From contig JAUHXU010000001.1 of the NCBI GenBank assembly GCA_030426805.1, positions 704,861-768,860 on the forward strand: DNA of 64,000 bases, in the 5' to 3' direction. The position numbers and the translations under genes are program-made. This DNA is from a bacterium. Its GTDB lineage: Bacteria > Planctomycetota > JAFGQW01. The notes under the pieces are model-generated. The model saw nothing but the letters and a program-made list of their open reading frames with translations. It ran no database searches and was not told the origin of the DNA. Shown here piece after piece: positions 54,828-63,140 of the stretch; within the stretch, counting starts at the first letter, position 1; every line of letters starts with the position of its first letter.

Positions 54828-56465
54828 TCAGGCCGGGGCGAAGCGCCGGATCACGCGATCGGCCTGCTCGATGCCGTCGAGGGCCGCGCTCATGATGCCG
54901 CCGGCGTAGCCGGCCCCCTCGCCCGACGGGTAGAGATCGGGCGTATTCACGCTCTGGCCGTCGGCGCCCCGGACGATCCGCACCGGGCTGGAGGTCCGGA
55001 CCTCGACGCCGTAGACGGTCGCGTCCGGCGACAGGAAGCCGGGGATCCGGCGATCCGCGGCAGCGAGCGACGCGCGCACCGACTGCGCGATCGGCGCCGG
55101 CAAGAGCGCGTGCACCGGGGCGATGCGCTTGCGGGTGACCTTCGGTCCGGCGCCGAGCGCCGTCGACGGGCGGCCGTGGAAGAAGTCGTCGAGGCGCTGT
55201 GCCGGGAGCGAGTAGTCGCCACCGCCCGCGTCGAACACCGTGCGCTCGAGTTGCCGCTGGAACGCGATGCCGGCGAGCGGACCGGGCGCGATGCCGTGGG
55301 CCGCGTAGTCGTCGACCTCGAGCGGCGCGATCATCGCGCTGTTCGCAAACCCGCTCTTGCGCGAGTAGTTCGACATCCCGTTGGCCGACACGCCGCCGGT
55401 CTCGCTCGCGATCGCGATCACCTCGCCGCCGGGGCACATGCAGAACGAGTGGACCGGGCGCGGCATCGCCGGGTCGGGTTTCAGCGTGAGGAAATACTCG
55501 GCGCTTCCGAGGCGGGTGTGCGCGTCGCTCGGTGCACCGTACTGATTGACGTCGATCAGCGCCTGCGGGTGCTCGACGCGCACGCCCATCAGCGTCGGCC
55601 GCGCCTCGAGTGCGATGCCGGCTGCATCGAGCCGGACGAACAGCTCGCGCGCGCTGCCGCCGGCCGCGAGGACGACCGCGCCGGTCGCGACGCGTTCGTC
55701 GTGGCCGTCGGCGTCGCGCAGCACGAGCGCGGCGATGCGACCGCCCGCGTCGCGCGCGACGTCGACGACCTCGGTGTCGAAGCGGTAACACCCGCCCATC
55801 GCCTCGATCGTGCGGCGCATCCGGCGGAGCACCTTCGGCAGGAAGTTCGAGCCGACGTGGGGCCGGGCTTCGACGAGGATGCTCTCCGGGGCTCCGGCCT
55901 CGTGCAGGATCCGCAGCACCTCGTCGATGAACGGGCTGCGGTTGCGCGTCGTGAGCTTGCCGTCGGAGAACATCCCGGCGCCGCCCTCGCCGAAGAGCAG
56001 ATTCGACTGCGGGTCGAGCTCGCCGAAGAGGCGGAAGCCCCGCAGGTCCTTCATCCGCCGTTCGGTCGGCTTGCCGCGCTCGATCACGAGCGGACGGAAG
56101 CCGCGCTGCGCGAGCCGATACGCGGCGAACAGGCCGCACGGCCCGGCACCGACGATCGCGACCGTTCCGCGGAGCGCTTCGTCGCCGGGCAGCGGCGGCT
56201 CGCGGCCGGGCTCGTCCACCCACCGCGCGCTCGCCTTGCCGCGGCGGACGCGACCGAGTGCGTCGGCCGGGTCGCCGCTCGGGTCGACGTCGACCTGGTA
56301 GATCAGACGGAGCGGACGGCCGCGCCGGGCGTCGACCGATCGGCGCCGCACGGTGACCGCGCGCGCCTGCTCGGGTCGCAAGCGGAGCGTCCGCAGCGCC
56401 ACATCCTCGGCGGCACCATCGGCGTGGTCGGGCGGCAGGTCGATGTTCGAGACGCGGATCGGCAT
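54828..56465 (-). CDS. FAD-dependent oxidoreductase, COG2509-like
   Basis: 545 residues. An N-terminal domain (LRLRPEQARAVTVRRRSVDA) precedes the Rossmann motif VAIVGAGPCGLFAAYRLAQR near 125. Family motifs include ERRMKDLRGFRLFGELDPQS, GEGGAGMFSDGKLTTRNRSP and SFCMCPGGEVIAIASETGGV then NGMSNYSR. These match uncharacterised FAD-dependent dehydrogenases of COG2509. The substrate is unknown. The cysteine pair in FCMCPGG is typical of the family. The gene stands 74 bases from nadE on the same strand, so they may or may not be co-transcribed. Confidence 0.87.
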   Translation of the reverse strand: MPIRVSNIDLPPDHADGAAEDVALRTLRLRPEQARAVTVRRRSVDARRGRPLRLIYQVDVDPSGDPADALGRVRRGKASARWVDEPGREPPLPGDEALRGTVAIVGAGPCGLFAAYRLAQRGFRPLVIERGKPTERRMKDLRGFRLFGELDPQSNLLFGEGGAGMFSDGKLTTRNRSPFIDEVLRILHEAGAPESILVEARPHVGSNFLPKVLRRMRRTIEAMGGCYRFDTEVVDVARDAGGRIAALVLRDADGHDERVATGAVVLAAGGSARELFVRLDAAGIALEARPTLMGVRVEHPQALIDVNQYGAPSDAHTRLGSAEYFLTLKPDPAMPRPVHSFCMCPGGEVIAIASETGGVSANGMSNYSRKSGFANSAMIAPLEVDDYAAHGIAPGPLAGIAFQRQLERTVFDAGGGDYSLPAQRLDDFFHGRPSTALGAGPKVTRKRIAPVHALLPAPIAQSVRASLAAADRRIPGFLSPDATVYGVEVRTSSPVRIVRGADGQSVNTPDLYPSGEGAGYAGGIMSAALDGIEQADRVIRRFAPA

Positions 56466-56489
56466 GGCGCCGAAAGAAGTAGCGTCAAG

Positions 56490-57932
56490 TCACCGCACGT
56501 TCAGCGTGGTCGCACGGCTGATCTGGTTGCCGACCGCGGCCTGGAGGTGGATCGGCCCGAGCGGGAACGTCGGTGCGAAGCGGTAGGCGAACCGGATCGA
56601 CCCGGACGGGGTCATCGAGCCCAGCGGCACGAACGCGATCGCCACGGGATCGAGTTCGAGCGTCCCGAGCAAGCCGGGAATCGCGATCGGCGCCGGCAAG
56701 CGCGCCGCGGCGAACGCGAGGAACGTCTGCTGGCCGGGGTCGCCGTGGACGTCGACCGCGATCTCGCCGCCGGGCCTGGGGACGCCGTTGACGTCGAGAC
56801 GCGCGTAGTATTCGTCGATGCCGACGTCCGGCGCGGCGCCGACGACGCGCGGGTCGCCCTCGAAGTCGGTCGCCGGGATTCCGGGGAGGGTCGTCGTGCC
56901 GGCGTCGCGGCACGGGGAGTCGGGCGCGAGGTGGAACGTCCCGTCGATCGTCTTCGGATCGCCGACGAAGTTGCCCACGCCCTGCGCGCCGAACTCGACG
57001 TTGCAGTAGGTGGCGCTATTGTTCGACACTTGAAACGAGGGCGGTCGGTTCAATCGGATGATCGAGTTCACCGCCTGGCCGCCGGCGACTCCGGCGGTGA
57101 ACTCGTCGTAGTCGACGATGTTCGTCGCGACGATCGAGTGGATCACGATACTGTCGAAGGTGCCGCCGCCCGCGCAGGTCCCACCGTTGCCGGTCATGCC
57201 GGTGACCGCGGCGTTGCCGATCACCGCCGAGTTGACGACCGTGGTGCGGTAGACCCCGCCACCCTCGGCGCGCCCCTGCCCCAACGGGTCCGCGTTGCCG
57301 TCGGCCTTGTTGCCGGTGATCGTGCAGCGCTCGACCACGACGTTCTGCGAGTCCGAGTAGATGCCGCCGCCACGGGCCAGCCCGCCGATGGTCGGCCCCT
57401 GGCACACCGACAGGTTCGCGGACGTTCGGTTCTTCCGGATCACACAGCCGACGATCCGGCTCCGCGAACCGACGAGGTGAATGCCGCCGCCCTCGGATCG
57501 GTAGGAGCGCCCGCCGAGTTGACCGCACGTGACCCACTCGAGCCCGCGGTTGTCGATGATCCGGCAGTCGACGATCGTCGGGGAGGCGTTCACGACCTGG
57601 ATGCCCGGCCGGCCTTGGGTGATCGTGAAGCCCTCGACGATCGACGCGGGCCCCTCGCCGCTCTGAAACCACACGACCGGGACGGTGAAAGACGCCGGTG
57701 GCACGAGCGTCGTCATCGCGCCGCCGCTCTGGCTCCGGAGATGCACCGCCTTGCCACCGAAGTCGATCGCTTCGCGGTAGAGCCCCGGTGCGACGAGGAT
57801 CGTGTCGCCGTTTCCGGCCGCGGCCATCGCGCCCATGATCGTGCCGTGCTGCGACGGGACGAGGAGCGTGCGCTGCGCCTCGAGGCCGATCGGGGCGGTG
57901 AGGACGACGAGGAGTGACAGAGCTCGGAGCAT
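56490..57932 (-). CDS. Secreted right-handed beta-helix protein with shared C-terminal module
   Basis: 480 residues. A signal peptide (RALSLLVVLTAPIGLEAQ) is followed by TLLVPSQHGTIMGAMAAAGN and DTILVAPGLYREAIDFGGKA, close to the start of the other beta-helix protein here. Coil repeats include VEGFTITQGRPGIQVVNASP and EGGGIHLVGSRSRIVGCVIR. LAPDSPCRDAGTTT and FEGDPRVVGAAPDVGIDEYY close the helix. The final 100 residues are the shared module. GGGAGA precedes the start. No enzyme motif is visible. Confidence 0.8.
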   Translation of the reverse strand: MLRALSLLVVLTAPIGLEAQRTLLVPSQHGTIMGAMAAAGNGDTILVAPGLYREAIDFGGKAVHLRSQSGGAMTTLVPPASFTVPVVWFQSGEGPASIVEGFTITQGRPGIQVVNASPTIVDCRIIDNRGLEWVTCGQLGGRSYRSEGGGIHLVGSRSRIVGCVIRKNRTSANLSVCQGPTIGGLARGGGIYSDSQNVVVERCTITGNKADGNADPLGQGRAEGGGVYRTTVVNSAVIGNAAVTGMTGNGGTCAGGGTFDSIVIHSIVATNIVDYDEFTAGVAGGQAVNSIIRLNRPPSFQVSNNSATYCNVEFGAQGVGNFVGDPKTIDGTFHLAPDSPCRDAGTTTLPGIPATDFEGDPRVVGAAPDVGIDEYYARLDVNGVPRPGGEIAVDVHGDPGQQTFLAFAAARLPAPIAIPGLLGTLELDPVAIAFVPLGSMTPSGSIRFAYRFAPTFPLGPIHLQAAVGNQISRATTLNVR

Positions 57933-58012
57933 CGCGATCTCCCTTTGCGATCCCTGAACGGCCACCGCCGAGATTCGACGCAAGAATCGCCACTTCCCGG
58001 ATAACAAGCGAC

Positions 58013-59419
58013 TCAGGCCGTGTAGCGCTCCCCGAGTTCGGGGACGATGACGCGGGGGAAGTCGAGTTCGCGCTCGAGGGCTTCGGCGAAGGACTCGGAC
58101 GCGTCTTCTTCGCCGTGGACGATGAACGTCGCGGACGGCGGGGCCTCCAGCGCACCCGCCCACGCGAGGAGTTCGGGGCGGTCGGCGTGGGCGCTGAAGC
58201 CGTTGATCGTCTCGACGCGGGCGCGCAGCGCATACTTGCCGCCGAGGATGCTGAGCTTCTTGGACTTCTCGACGAGGCGGCGGCCGAGGGTGTGCGGCGC
58301 TTGCCAGCCGACGATCAGGATCGTGCTCGCCTCGTCCTCGACGTTGTTCTTCAGGTGGTGCAGCACGCGGCCGGCCTCGCACATGCCGCTGGCGCTGATG
58401 ATCACCGCGGGCTCGCGGAGGTGGTTGAGCGCCTTGGACTGCTCGGTCGTGCGCGTGTAGCGCATCATGTCGAAGCCGAACGGGTCGTCGTGGCGGTCGT
58501 CGCCGTCCATGAAGCGCTCGAGATCCTCGTCGTATGCCTCGGGATGCAGTCGGTAGATCCCGGTCGCGTCGATCGCGAGCGGACTGTCGCAGAAGACCCG
58601 CAGTTCGTCGGAGATCCTGCCTTCGTCGACGAGGCGGTGGAGCCGGTAGACGATCTCCTGCGTTCGGCCGACCGCGAACGCCGGGATGATCACGTTGCCG
58701 CCGCGGGCGACGGTGTCGTTGACGATCTCGCAGAGGCGGGCGCTGACCGCGTCGCCCTCCTCGTGGGTGCGGTTGCCGTAGGTGCTCTCGATGATCAGCA
58801 CGTCGGCGCGATCGACGGTGCGCGGGTCGCGGAGGATCGGGCGATCCGGTCGGCCGATGTCGCCGCTGAACACGACGCGCTTGCGCTCGCCGCCGTCGTC
58901 GACGTCGAGGATCACGATCGCGGACCCGAGGATGTGCCCGGCGTCGATCAGCGTGACGTCGATGCCGTCGAGCAGGCGGTAGCGCCGATCGTAGCCGATC
59001 CCGACGAACTGGCGCAGACTCGCGATCGCCTCGGCCTCCGTGTAGATCGGGCCGATCGGCGGCAGGTCGTGCTTCGCGCGCTTGCGGTTGATGTACTCGA
59101 CGTCGTAGCTCTGGATCTTCGCGCTGTCGCGCAACATGATCGTGCAGAGGTCGCGCGTCGCGTAGGTGCAGACGATGTCCCCGTCGAAACCGTTCTTGAC
59201 GAGGTTCGGGATATTGCCCGCGTGATCCATGTGCGCGTGCGACAGGACCATCGCATCGATCGACGCCGGATCGAAGGGGAGCTCTCGGTTGCGCTCGAAC
59301 GCGCGCTTGCGCGAGCCCTGGTAGAGCCCGCAGTCGAGCAGGATTCGGCGGTCACCGATCGTGAGCAGGTGCTGGGAACCGGTGACGGTGCGAACGGCGC
59401 CGTGGAACTCGAGATTCAT
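58013..59419 (-). CDS. MBL-fold beta-CASP ribonuclease-like protein
   Basis: 468 residues. The metallo-beta-lactamase motif SHAHMDHAGNIPNLVKNGF near 58-76 and DAGHILGSAIVILDV supply metal ligands. The beta-CASP part has IIESTYGNRTHEEGD, then NVIIPAFAVGRTQEIVYRLH. IISASGMCEAGRVLHHLKNN and FSAHADRPELLAWAGAL are its late motifs. It resembles CPSF73/Ysh1-like and RNase J-like bacterial exo/endonucleases that act on RNA. It precedes rsmJ on the opposite transcriptional side of a probable operon; both run leftwards, with 12 bases between. Confidence 0.92.
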   Translation of the reverse strand: MNLEFHGAVRTVTGSQHLLTIGDRRILLDCGLYQGSRKRAFERNRELPFDPASIDAMVLSHAHMDHAGNIPNLVKNGFDGDIVCTYATRDLCTIMLRDSAKIQSYDVEYINRKRAKHDLPPIGPIYTEAEAIASLRQFVGIGYDRRYRLLDGIDVTLIDAGHILGSAIVILDVDDGGERKRVVFSGDIGRPDRPILRDPRTVDRADVLIIESTYGNRTHEEGDAVSARLCEIVNDTVARGGNVIIPAFAVGRTQEIVYRLHRLVDEGRISDELRVFCDSPLAIDATGIYRLHPEAYDEDLERFMDGDDRHDDPFGFDMMRYTRTTEQSKALNHLREPAVIISASGMCEAGRVLHHLKNNVEDEASTILIVGWQAPHTLGRRLVEKSKKLSILGGKYALRARVETINGFSAHADRPELLAWAGALEAPPSATFIVHGEEDASESFAEALERELDFPRVIVPELGERYTA

Positions 59420-59431
59420 CGAGGCTTCCCC

Positions 59432-60184
59432 TCAGGGTACCAGGTAGACGTCGAAGCGCACACTGCGCCCGACGCGCGAAAACGACACGGACTCGGCAAT
59501 CGGTGGTGCGGTGCGCGGGCGCTTGACGACGACGCGCTTGTTCGCGGCCGTGCGGGCCGCTGCGAACAACGGTTCGATGTCGCCCGCATCGCCGACGATC
59601 GCCTGCAACGCCTGGGCGTCCTTCTTCGCCAGCGACGCCTTGCCGCGCTCGGGGAACATCGGGTCGAGGTAGACCGCATCCACACCGCCCGCCCCTGCAA
59701 CGGTCGCGAGTTCCGCGACCGCATCGCCCTCGACGAGCGCGATGCGCGCGACCGTGGCCGCGACAGCCGGGTGACGCGCCGCGCGGGCAACCCCGTCGGC
59801 GAGGAGCGCCGCGACGATCGGATTCCGCTCGACCGCACGCACGTCACACCCGAGCGTCGCGAGGAGGAACGCGTCGCGCCCCAGCCCGGCCGTCGCGTCG
59901 ACGACCGTCCGGACGCCGCGGCCGACGCCGATCGCCTGCCCGAGCGCTTCGTCCCGCGCGCCCCGCCCGCGTCGCGCGACCGGCCCACCGAGAAAGTCGA
60001 CCGTCACCGCCGGCCCGTCGGGAAGCGCGAGCGAGAGCCGGTCGGCCCCGACGACCAAGCGCAGGCGCCGCCCGTGCGCCGCATCGGCGGCCAATTCGAG
60101 GCCCAGTTGCGCAGCGAGTCGCCGCGCGCGGTCGAGCTCCCCCCCGTCGACGACGACCGAGGGCTGCGCTACACTTGCATTCAC
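59432..60184 (-). CDS. rsmJ: RsmJ-like 16S rRNA (guanine-N2) methyltransferase
   Basis: 250 residues from a GTG. VVDATAGLGRDAFLLATLGC near 90-110 is the SAM site. DAVYLDPMFPERGKASLAKK, near 165-185, is the catalytic region of the YhiQ/RsmJ family, which methylates G1516 of 16S rRNA in E. coli. The C-terminus (RVVVKRPRTAPPIAESVSFS then RFDVYLVP) fits too. The N-terminal 80 residues form the family's small domain. It is divergent from the IscA-type gene with 25 bases between the starts. Confidence 0.88.
   Translation of the reverse strand: MNASVAQPSVVVDGGELDRARRLAAQLGLELAADAAHGRRLRLVVGADRLSLALPDGPAVTVDFLGGPVARRGRGARDEALGQAIGVGRGVRTVVDATAGLGRDAFLLATLGCDVRAVERNPIVAALLADGVARAARHPAVAATVARIALVEGDAVAELATVAGAGGVDAVYLDPMFPERGKASLAKKDAQALQAIVGDAGDIEPLFAAARTAANKRVVVKRPRTAPPIAESVSFSRVGRSVRFDVYLVP
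60147..60175 (+). promoter_or_regulatory. Possible promoter of the Fe-S gene run
   Basis: GTCGAC (60147-60152) and TACACT (60170-60175) are 17 bases apart and 35 bases before the IscA-type start. The TACACT box lies in the rsmJ coding start. Similarity to consensus is moderate only in the -10. Confidence 0.3.
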
Positions 60185-60209
60185 CGATCACGTTCCCGAG
60201 GGGCCAACG

Positions 60210-60572
60210 ATGTCCAACGCCAACGATACCAAAGACGCCTCCCCACCGAAGCTCGTCCTCCTGACCGACTCGGCGAAAGCCGAAGTCCGACGCCTGATCG
60301 AGGCCGAGGGCAAGCCGGGCATCGGACTGCGGCTCGGCATCAAGGGCGGCGGGTGCTCGGGGCTCAGCTACGCGCTCGACTTCACCGAACGACGCGACGG
60401 CGACACCGTCGTCGACTACGGCGAGTTCGAGGTCTTCCTCGACAAGAAGAGCACGATCTACCTGAGCGGCGTCACGCTGGACCATCAGGGCGGCCTGTCG
60501 GGGCGGGGCTTCGTGTTCCAGAACCCGCACGCGTCGAACACCTGCGGCTGCGGCGAGAGTTTCTCGCTGTAG
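60210..60572 (+). CDS. IscA/ErpA-type Fe-S assembly protein
   Basis: 120 residues. The HesB/IscA signature is complete, with Cys49 in IKGGGCSGLSYALDFTER and the pair in HASNTCGCGESFSL. LDKKSTIYLSGVTLDHQGGL is the central conserved segment. Such proteins carry Fe-S clusters to apoproteins. It heads a run with a YgfZ-like and an Nfu-like gene, all concerned with Fe-S maturation, so this looks like a small Fe-S assembly operon. A 20-residue polar N-terminal extension (SNANDTKDASPPK) precedes the fold. Confidence 0.93.
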   Translation: MSNANDTKDASPPKLVLLTDSAKAEVRRLIEAEGKPGIGLRLGIKGGGCSGLSYALDFTERRDGDTVVDYGEFEVFLDKKSTIYLSGVTLDHQGGLSGRGFVFQNPHASNTCGCGESFSL

Positions 60573-60585
60573 CGAGTCCCACGCG

Positions 60586-62382
60586 ATGACGCCCGACCCC
60601 GCGGTGCTCGACGTCGCGCGCGCGGCGCGCCGCACCGGCCTGTTCGCACCGATCGGACTCGGTGTGCTCGCCGTCACCGGCGCCGATGCGGCCCGCTTCC
60701 TGCACGCCCAGCTGACGAACGACGTCGAGGGGCTCGAGCCCGGCCGCGGCAACGCGACCGCCCGCGTCACCCGCACCGGCCATCTCGTGCAGATCGCGAC
60801 GCTGCACCGCCTTCCCGACGATGTCGACGGCGCCGCGAGCTTCTGGCTCGTCGCGGAACCCGACGCACTCGACGCGCTCCGGGCGGCACTCGAAGAATAC
60901 CTCTTCGCCGACGTCGTCGCGTTCGACGACCGGACGTCCGACTACGCGTTGTTCGCGCTTCAAGGCCCGCTCGCCACCGACGCACTCGCCGATGCGGTCG
61001 GCGGCACGTGGGACGACGTGCCGTTGCACACGATCGCCTCGCTCGACGACTGCGACGCGCCCGCCGGGTCGTTCGCGATCGCGAAGAGCCTCACCGGCGA
61101 CGTCGGGTTCGTCGTCGCGGTGCCGCGGGCCGACGCCCCGCTCGCGGCGTTCGAGAAGCGACTCGGCGGCGCCGCCGGCGCGCTCGGGTTCGTCCAGCCG
61201 CGCGCCGAACCACTCGACGCCGTGCTCGACATCCTGCGGATCGAAGCGGGCATCGTGCGCATCGGCGTCGACACGCCCGGCCGGGAGCGCTTGCTGCCGG
61301 AGACCGGCCTCGAGCAGCAGCTCGTCAGCTACACGAAGGGCTGCTACATCGGCCAGGAGGTGATCGCGCGGGTGCGCACCTACGGGTCGCTCCCCTACGC
61401 GCTCCGGGGCCTGCGCGTGACCCGCGGTGACCCCGACGCGCTGCCGCCGGTCGGCGCCGACGTCCGCCTCGCGGGCGATTCGAACGCGAAGGCGATCGGA
61501 CAGTTCGTGTCGCGCACGTTCTCGCCGGTCGTGGATGCGCCGATCGCGTTCGCCTACCTCGACCGCGCGCATCGCACGCCGGGCGAACGCCTGAGGCTGG
61601 AATCGGCCGGCGATCCGATCGAAGCCGAGGTCGTGCTGCTGCCGTTTCACCGCACCGCCGACCGCGACGCGCAGGTCGCCGCACACTACGATCGCGCGAT
61701 CCGCGTGTTCGCCGACGGCGACGAGGACGCGGCACTCGGGGAACTCGCCGCGGCACTCGAGCTCGACCCGGCATTCGCGGATGCCTACGAGGCGATCGGC
61801 GTGATCCTCGGGCGTTCCGGCCGCTTCGAGGAGGCGATCACGATCTTCAAGCGCCTCGAGGAGGTCGCGCCCGCCGAACCGATCGTGCACACGAACCTGA
61901 GCCTCTACTACATGAAGCTCGGCGACAAGGCCACCGCCGAAGCGCACGCCGCGCAGGCCGCGGAGAAGACCGCCGCCCGCGACGGCGGCGGCGACCGTCC
62001 GGCCGAGGACGTCGCCCGCGAACGCGCCGAGGCGCGCCGTGCCGACGCCGAGCGCAAGCGCGCGATGTTCGAGCAGGTGCTCGAGATCGACGCGGAGGAC
62101 CCGGTCGCCCTGTTCGGCCTCGGCACCGCACTCGGCCACCTCGACCTGTGGGACGACGCGGAACGCACGTTCGCCCGTGCGGCCGAAGCACAGAAGACGA
62201 ACAGCGCGGTCTACCTCGGCCGCGGCAAGGCACTCGAGAAACTCGCACGCTACGACGACGCGATCGACGTATATCGCGCCGGGATCGAGGTCGCATCGAA
62301 GAAAGGCGACCTGATGCCGCTCAAGGAGATGGAAAACCGCATGCGCCTGCTCGAAGCACTCGCGTCGAGCGGCGACTCGTGA
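60586..62382 (+). CDS. YgfZ/GcvT-like Fe-S protein fused to TPR repeats
   Basis: 598 residues. The first 360 residues are a folate-binding YgfZ/GcvT domain with the YgfZ signature TKGCYIGQEVIARVRTYGS around Cys253. YgfZ acts in repair and assembly of Fe-S enzymes such as MiaB. From about 365 to the end there are helical TPR-type repeats, such as AFADAYEAIGVILGRSGRFE and VALFGLGTALGHLDLWDDAE, with a charged helical linker between. The fusion suggests that partner binding has been joined to YgfZ. Position between IscA- and Nfu-type genes supports the Fe-S role. Confidence 0.88.
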   Translation: MTPDPAVLDVARAARRTGLFAPIGLGVLAVTGADAARFLHAQLTNDVEGLEPGRGNATARVTRTGHLVQIATLHRLPDDVDGAASFWLVAEPDALDALRAALEEYLFADVVAFDDRTSDYALFALQGPLATDALADAVGGTWDDVPLHTIASLDDCDAPAGSFAIAKSLTGDVGFVVAVPRADAPLAAFEKRLGGAAGALGFVQPRAEPLDAVLDILRIEAGIVRIGVDTPGRERLLPETGLEQQLVSYTKGCYIGQEVIARVRTYGSLPYALRGLRVTRGDPDALPPVGADVRLAGDSNAKAIGQFVSRTFSPVVDAPIAFAYLDRAHRTPGERLRLESAGDPIEAEVVLLPFHRTADRDAQVAAHYDRAIRVFADGDEDAALGELAAALELDPAFADAYEAIGVILGRSGRFEEAITIFKRLEEVAPAEPIVHTNLSLYYMKLGDKATAEAHAAQAAEKTAARDGGGDRPAEDVARERAEARRADAERKRAMFEQVLEIDAEDPVALFGLGTALGHLDLWDDAERTFARAAEAQKTNSAVYLGRGKALEKLARYDDAIDVYRAGIEVASKKGDLMPLKEMENRMRLLEALASSGDS

Positions 62383-62400
62383 ACGATCCAGGAGGCCACC

Positions 62401-63036
62401 ATGGGCCTGTTCAAACGCAATGACGATGCTCCGACCGGCGCACGGAGCGATGCACCGACGGTGACGATCGACGTCACGCCCCCGGCCGCCGACGCGGAGA
62501 TCGCGAAGCTCACGCTCGACCGCGCGGTGTCCCCGGGCGGCTCGGTCTACTTCACCGACGTCGCCGACGCGGCCGGCTGGCCGCTCGTCGAACGCCTGTT
62601 CGCAGTAGACGGCGTGCACTCGGTGCTCGCGAAAGAGAACGTGCTGATCGTGTCGAAAGCCGCGGGCCGCGCGTGGACCGACGTACTCCCCGCCGCCGAG
62701 GACGCGGTCACGCAGTTCTACGCCGATCATCCGGACGCCGACGCGCGCGTCGCAGAACGAGACGTCGACGAGGACGACATCCGGCGTCGTGTAAAGGAAG
62801 TGCTCGACGCCGAGATCAACCCGGCGGTCGCGTCGCACGGCGGCGTGATTCGGCTGCTGGACGTGCAGGGGACGCGCGTCTTCCTGCAGCTGGGTGGCGG
62901 TTGCCAGGGATGCGGGATGGCGAGCGTGACGCTCCGCGAGGGCGTCGAACGGGCGATCCGCACGAAAGTCCCCGAGGTCACCGAGATCCTCGACACGACC
63001 GATCACGCGTCGGGGACGAATCCGTACTACAAGTAG
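62401..63036 (+). CDS. nfuA: Nfu-type Fe-S scaffold protein
   Basis: 211 residues. After a polar start, residues about 40-115 match the Nfu N-terminal domain (GGSVYFTDVADAAGWPLVER). Residues about 125-200 match the NifU C-terminal domain, with AEINPAVASHGGVIRLLDVQ and the cluster-binding GGGCQGCGMASVTLREGVER (Cys-x-x-Cys). The protein binds and donates a 4Fe-4S cluster. Third of three Fe-S genes in a row, with 18 bases from the previous stop and an AGGAGG nearby. Length fits the bacterial NfuA group. Confidence 0.92.
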   Translation: MGLFKRNDDAPTGARSDAPTVTIDVTPPAADAEIAKLTLDRAVSPGGSVYFTDVADAAGWPLVERLFAVDGVHSVLAKENVLIVSKAAGRAWTDVLPAAEDAVTQFYADHPDADARVAERDVDEDDIRRRVKEVLDAEINPAVASHGGVIRLLDVQGTRVFLQLGGGCQGCGMASVTLREGVERAIRTKVPEVTEILDTTDHASGTNPYYK

Positions 63037-63140
63037 CGGAGTTCCTGCTACACTCCGTCCGCATGGACGGGGAGGTAGGAAGCGACACTAGCAGCGCTCC
63101 GTCCCGTCCGACAACGCACAGTTGGGATATGGAGCGAATC

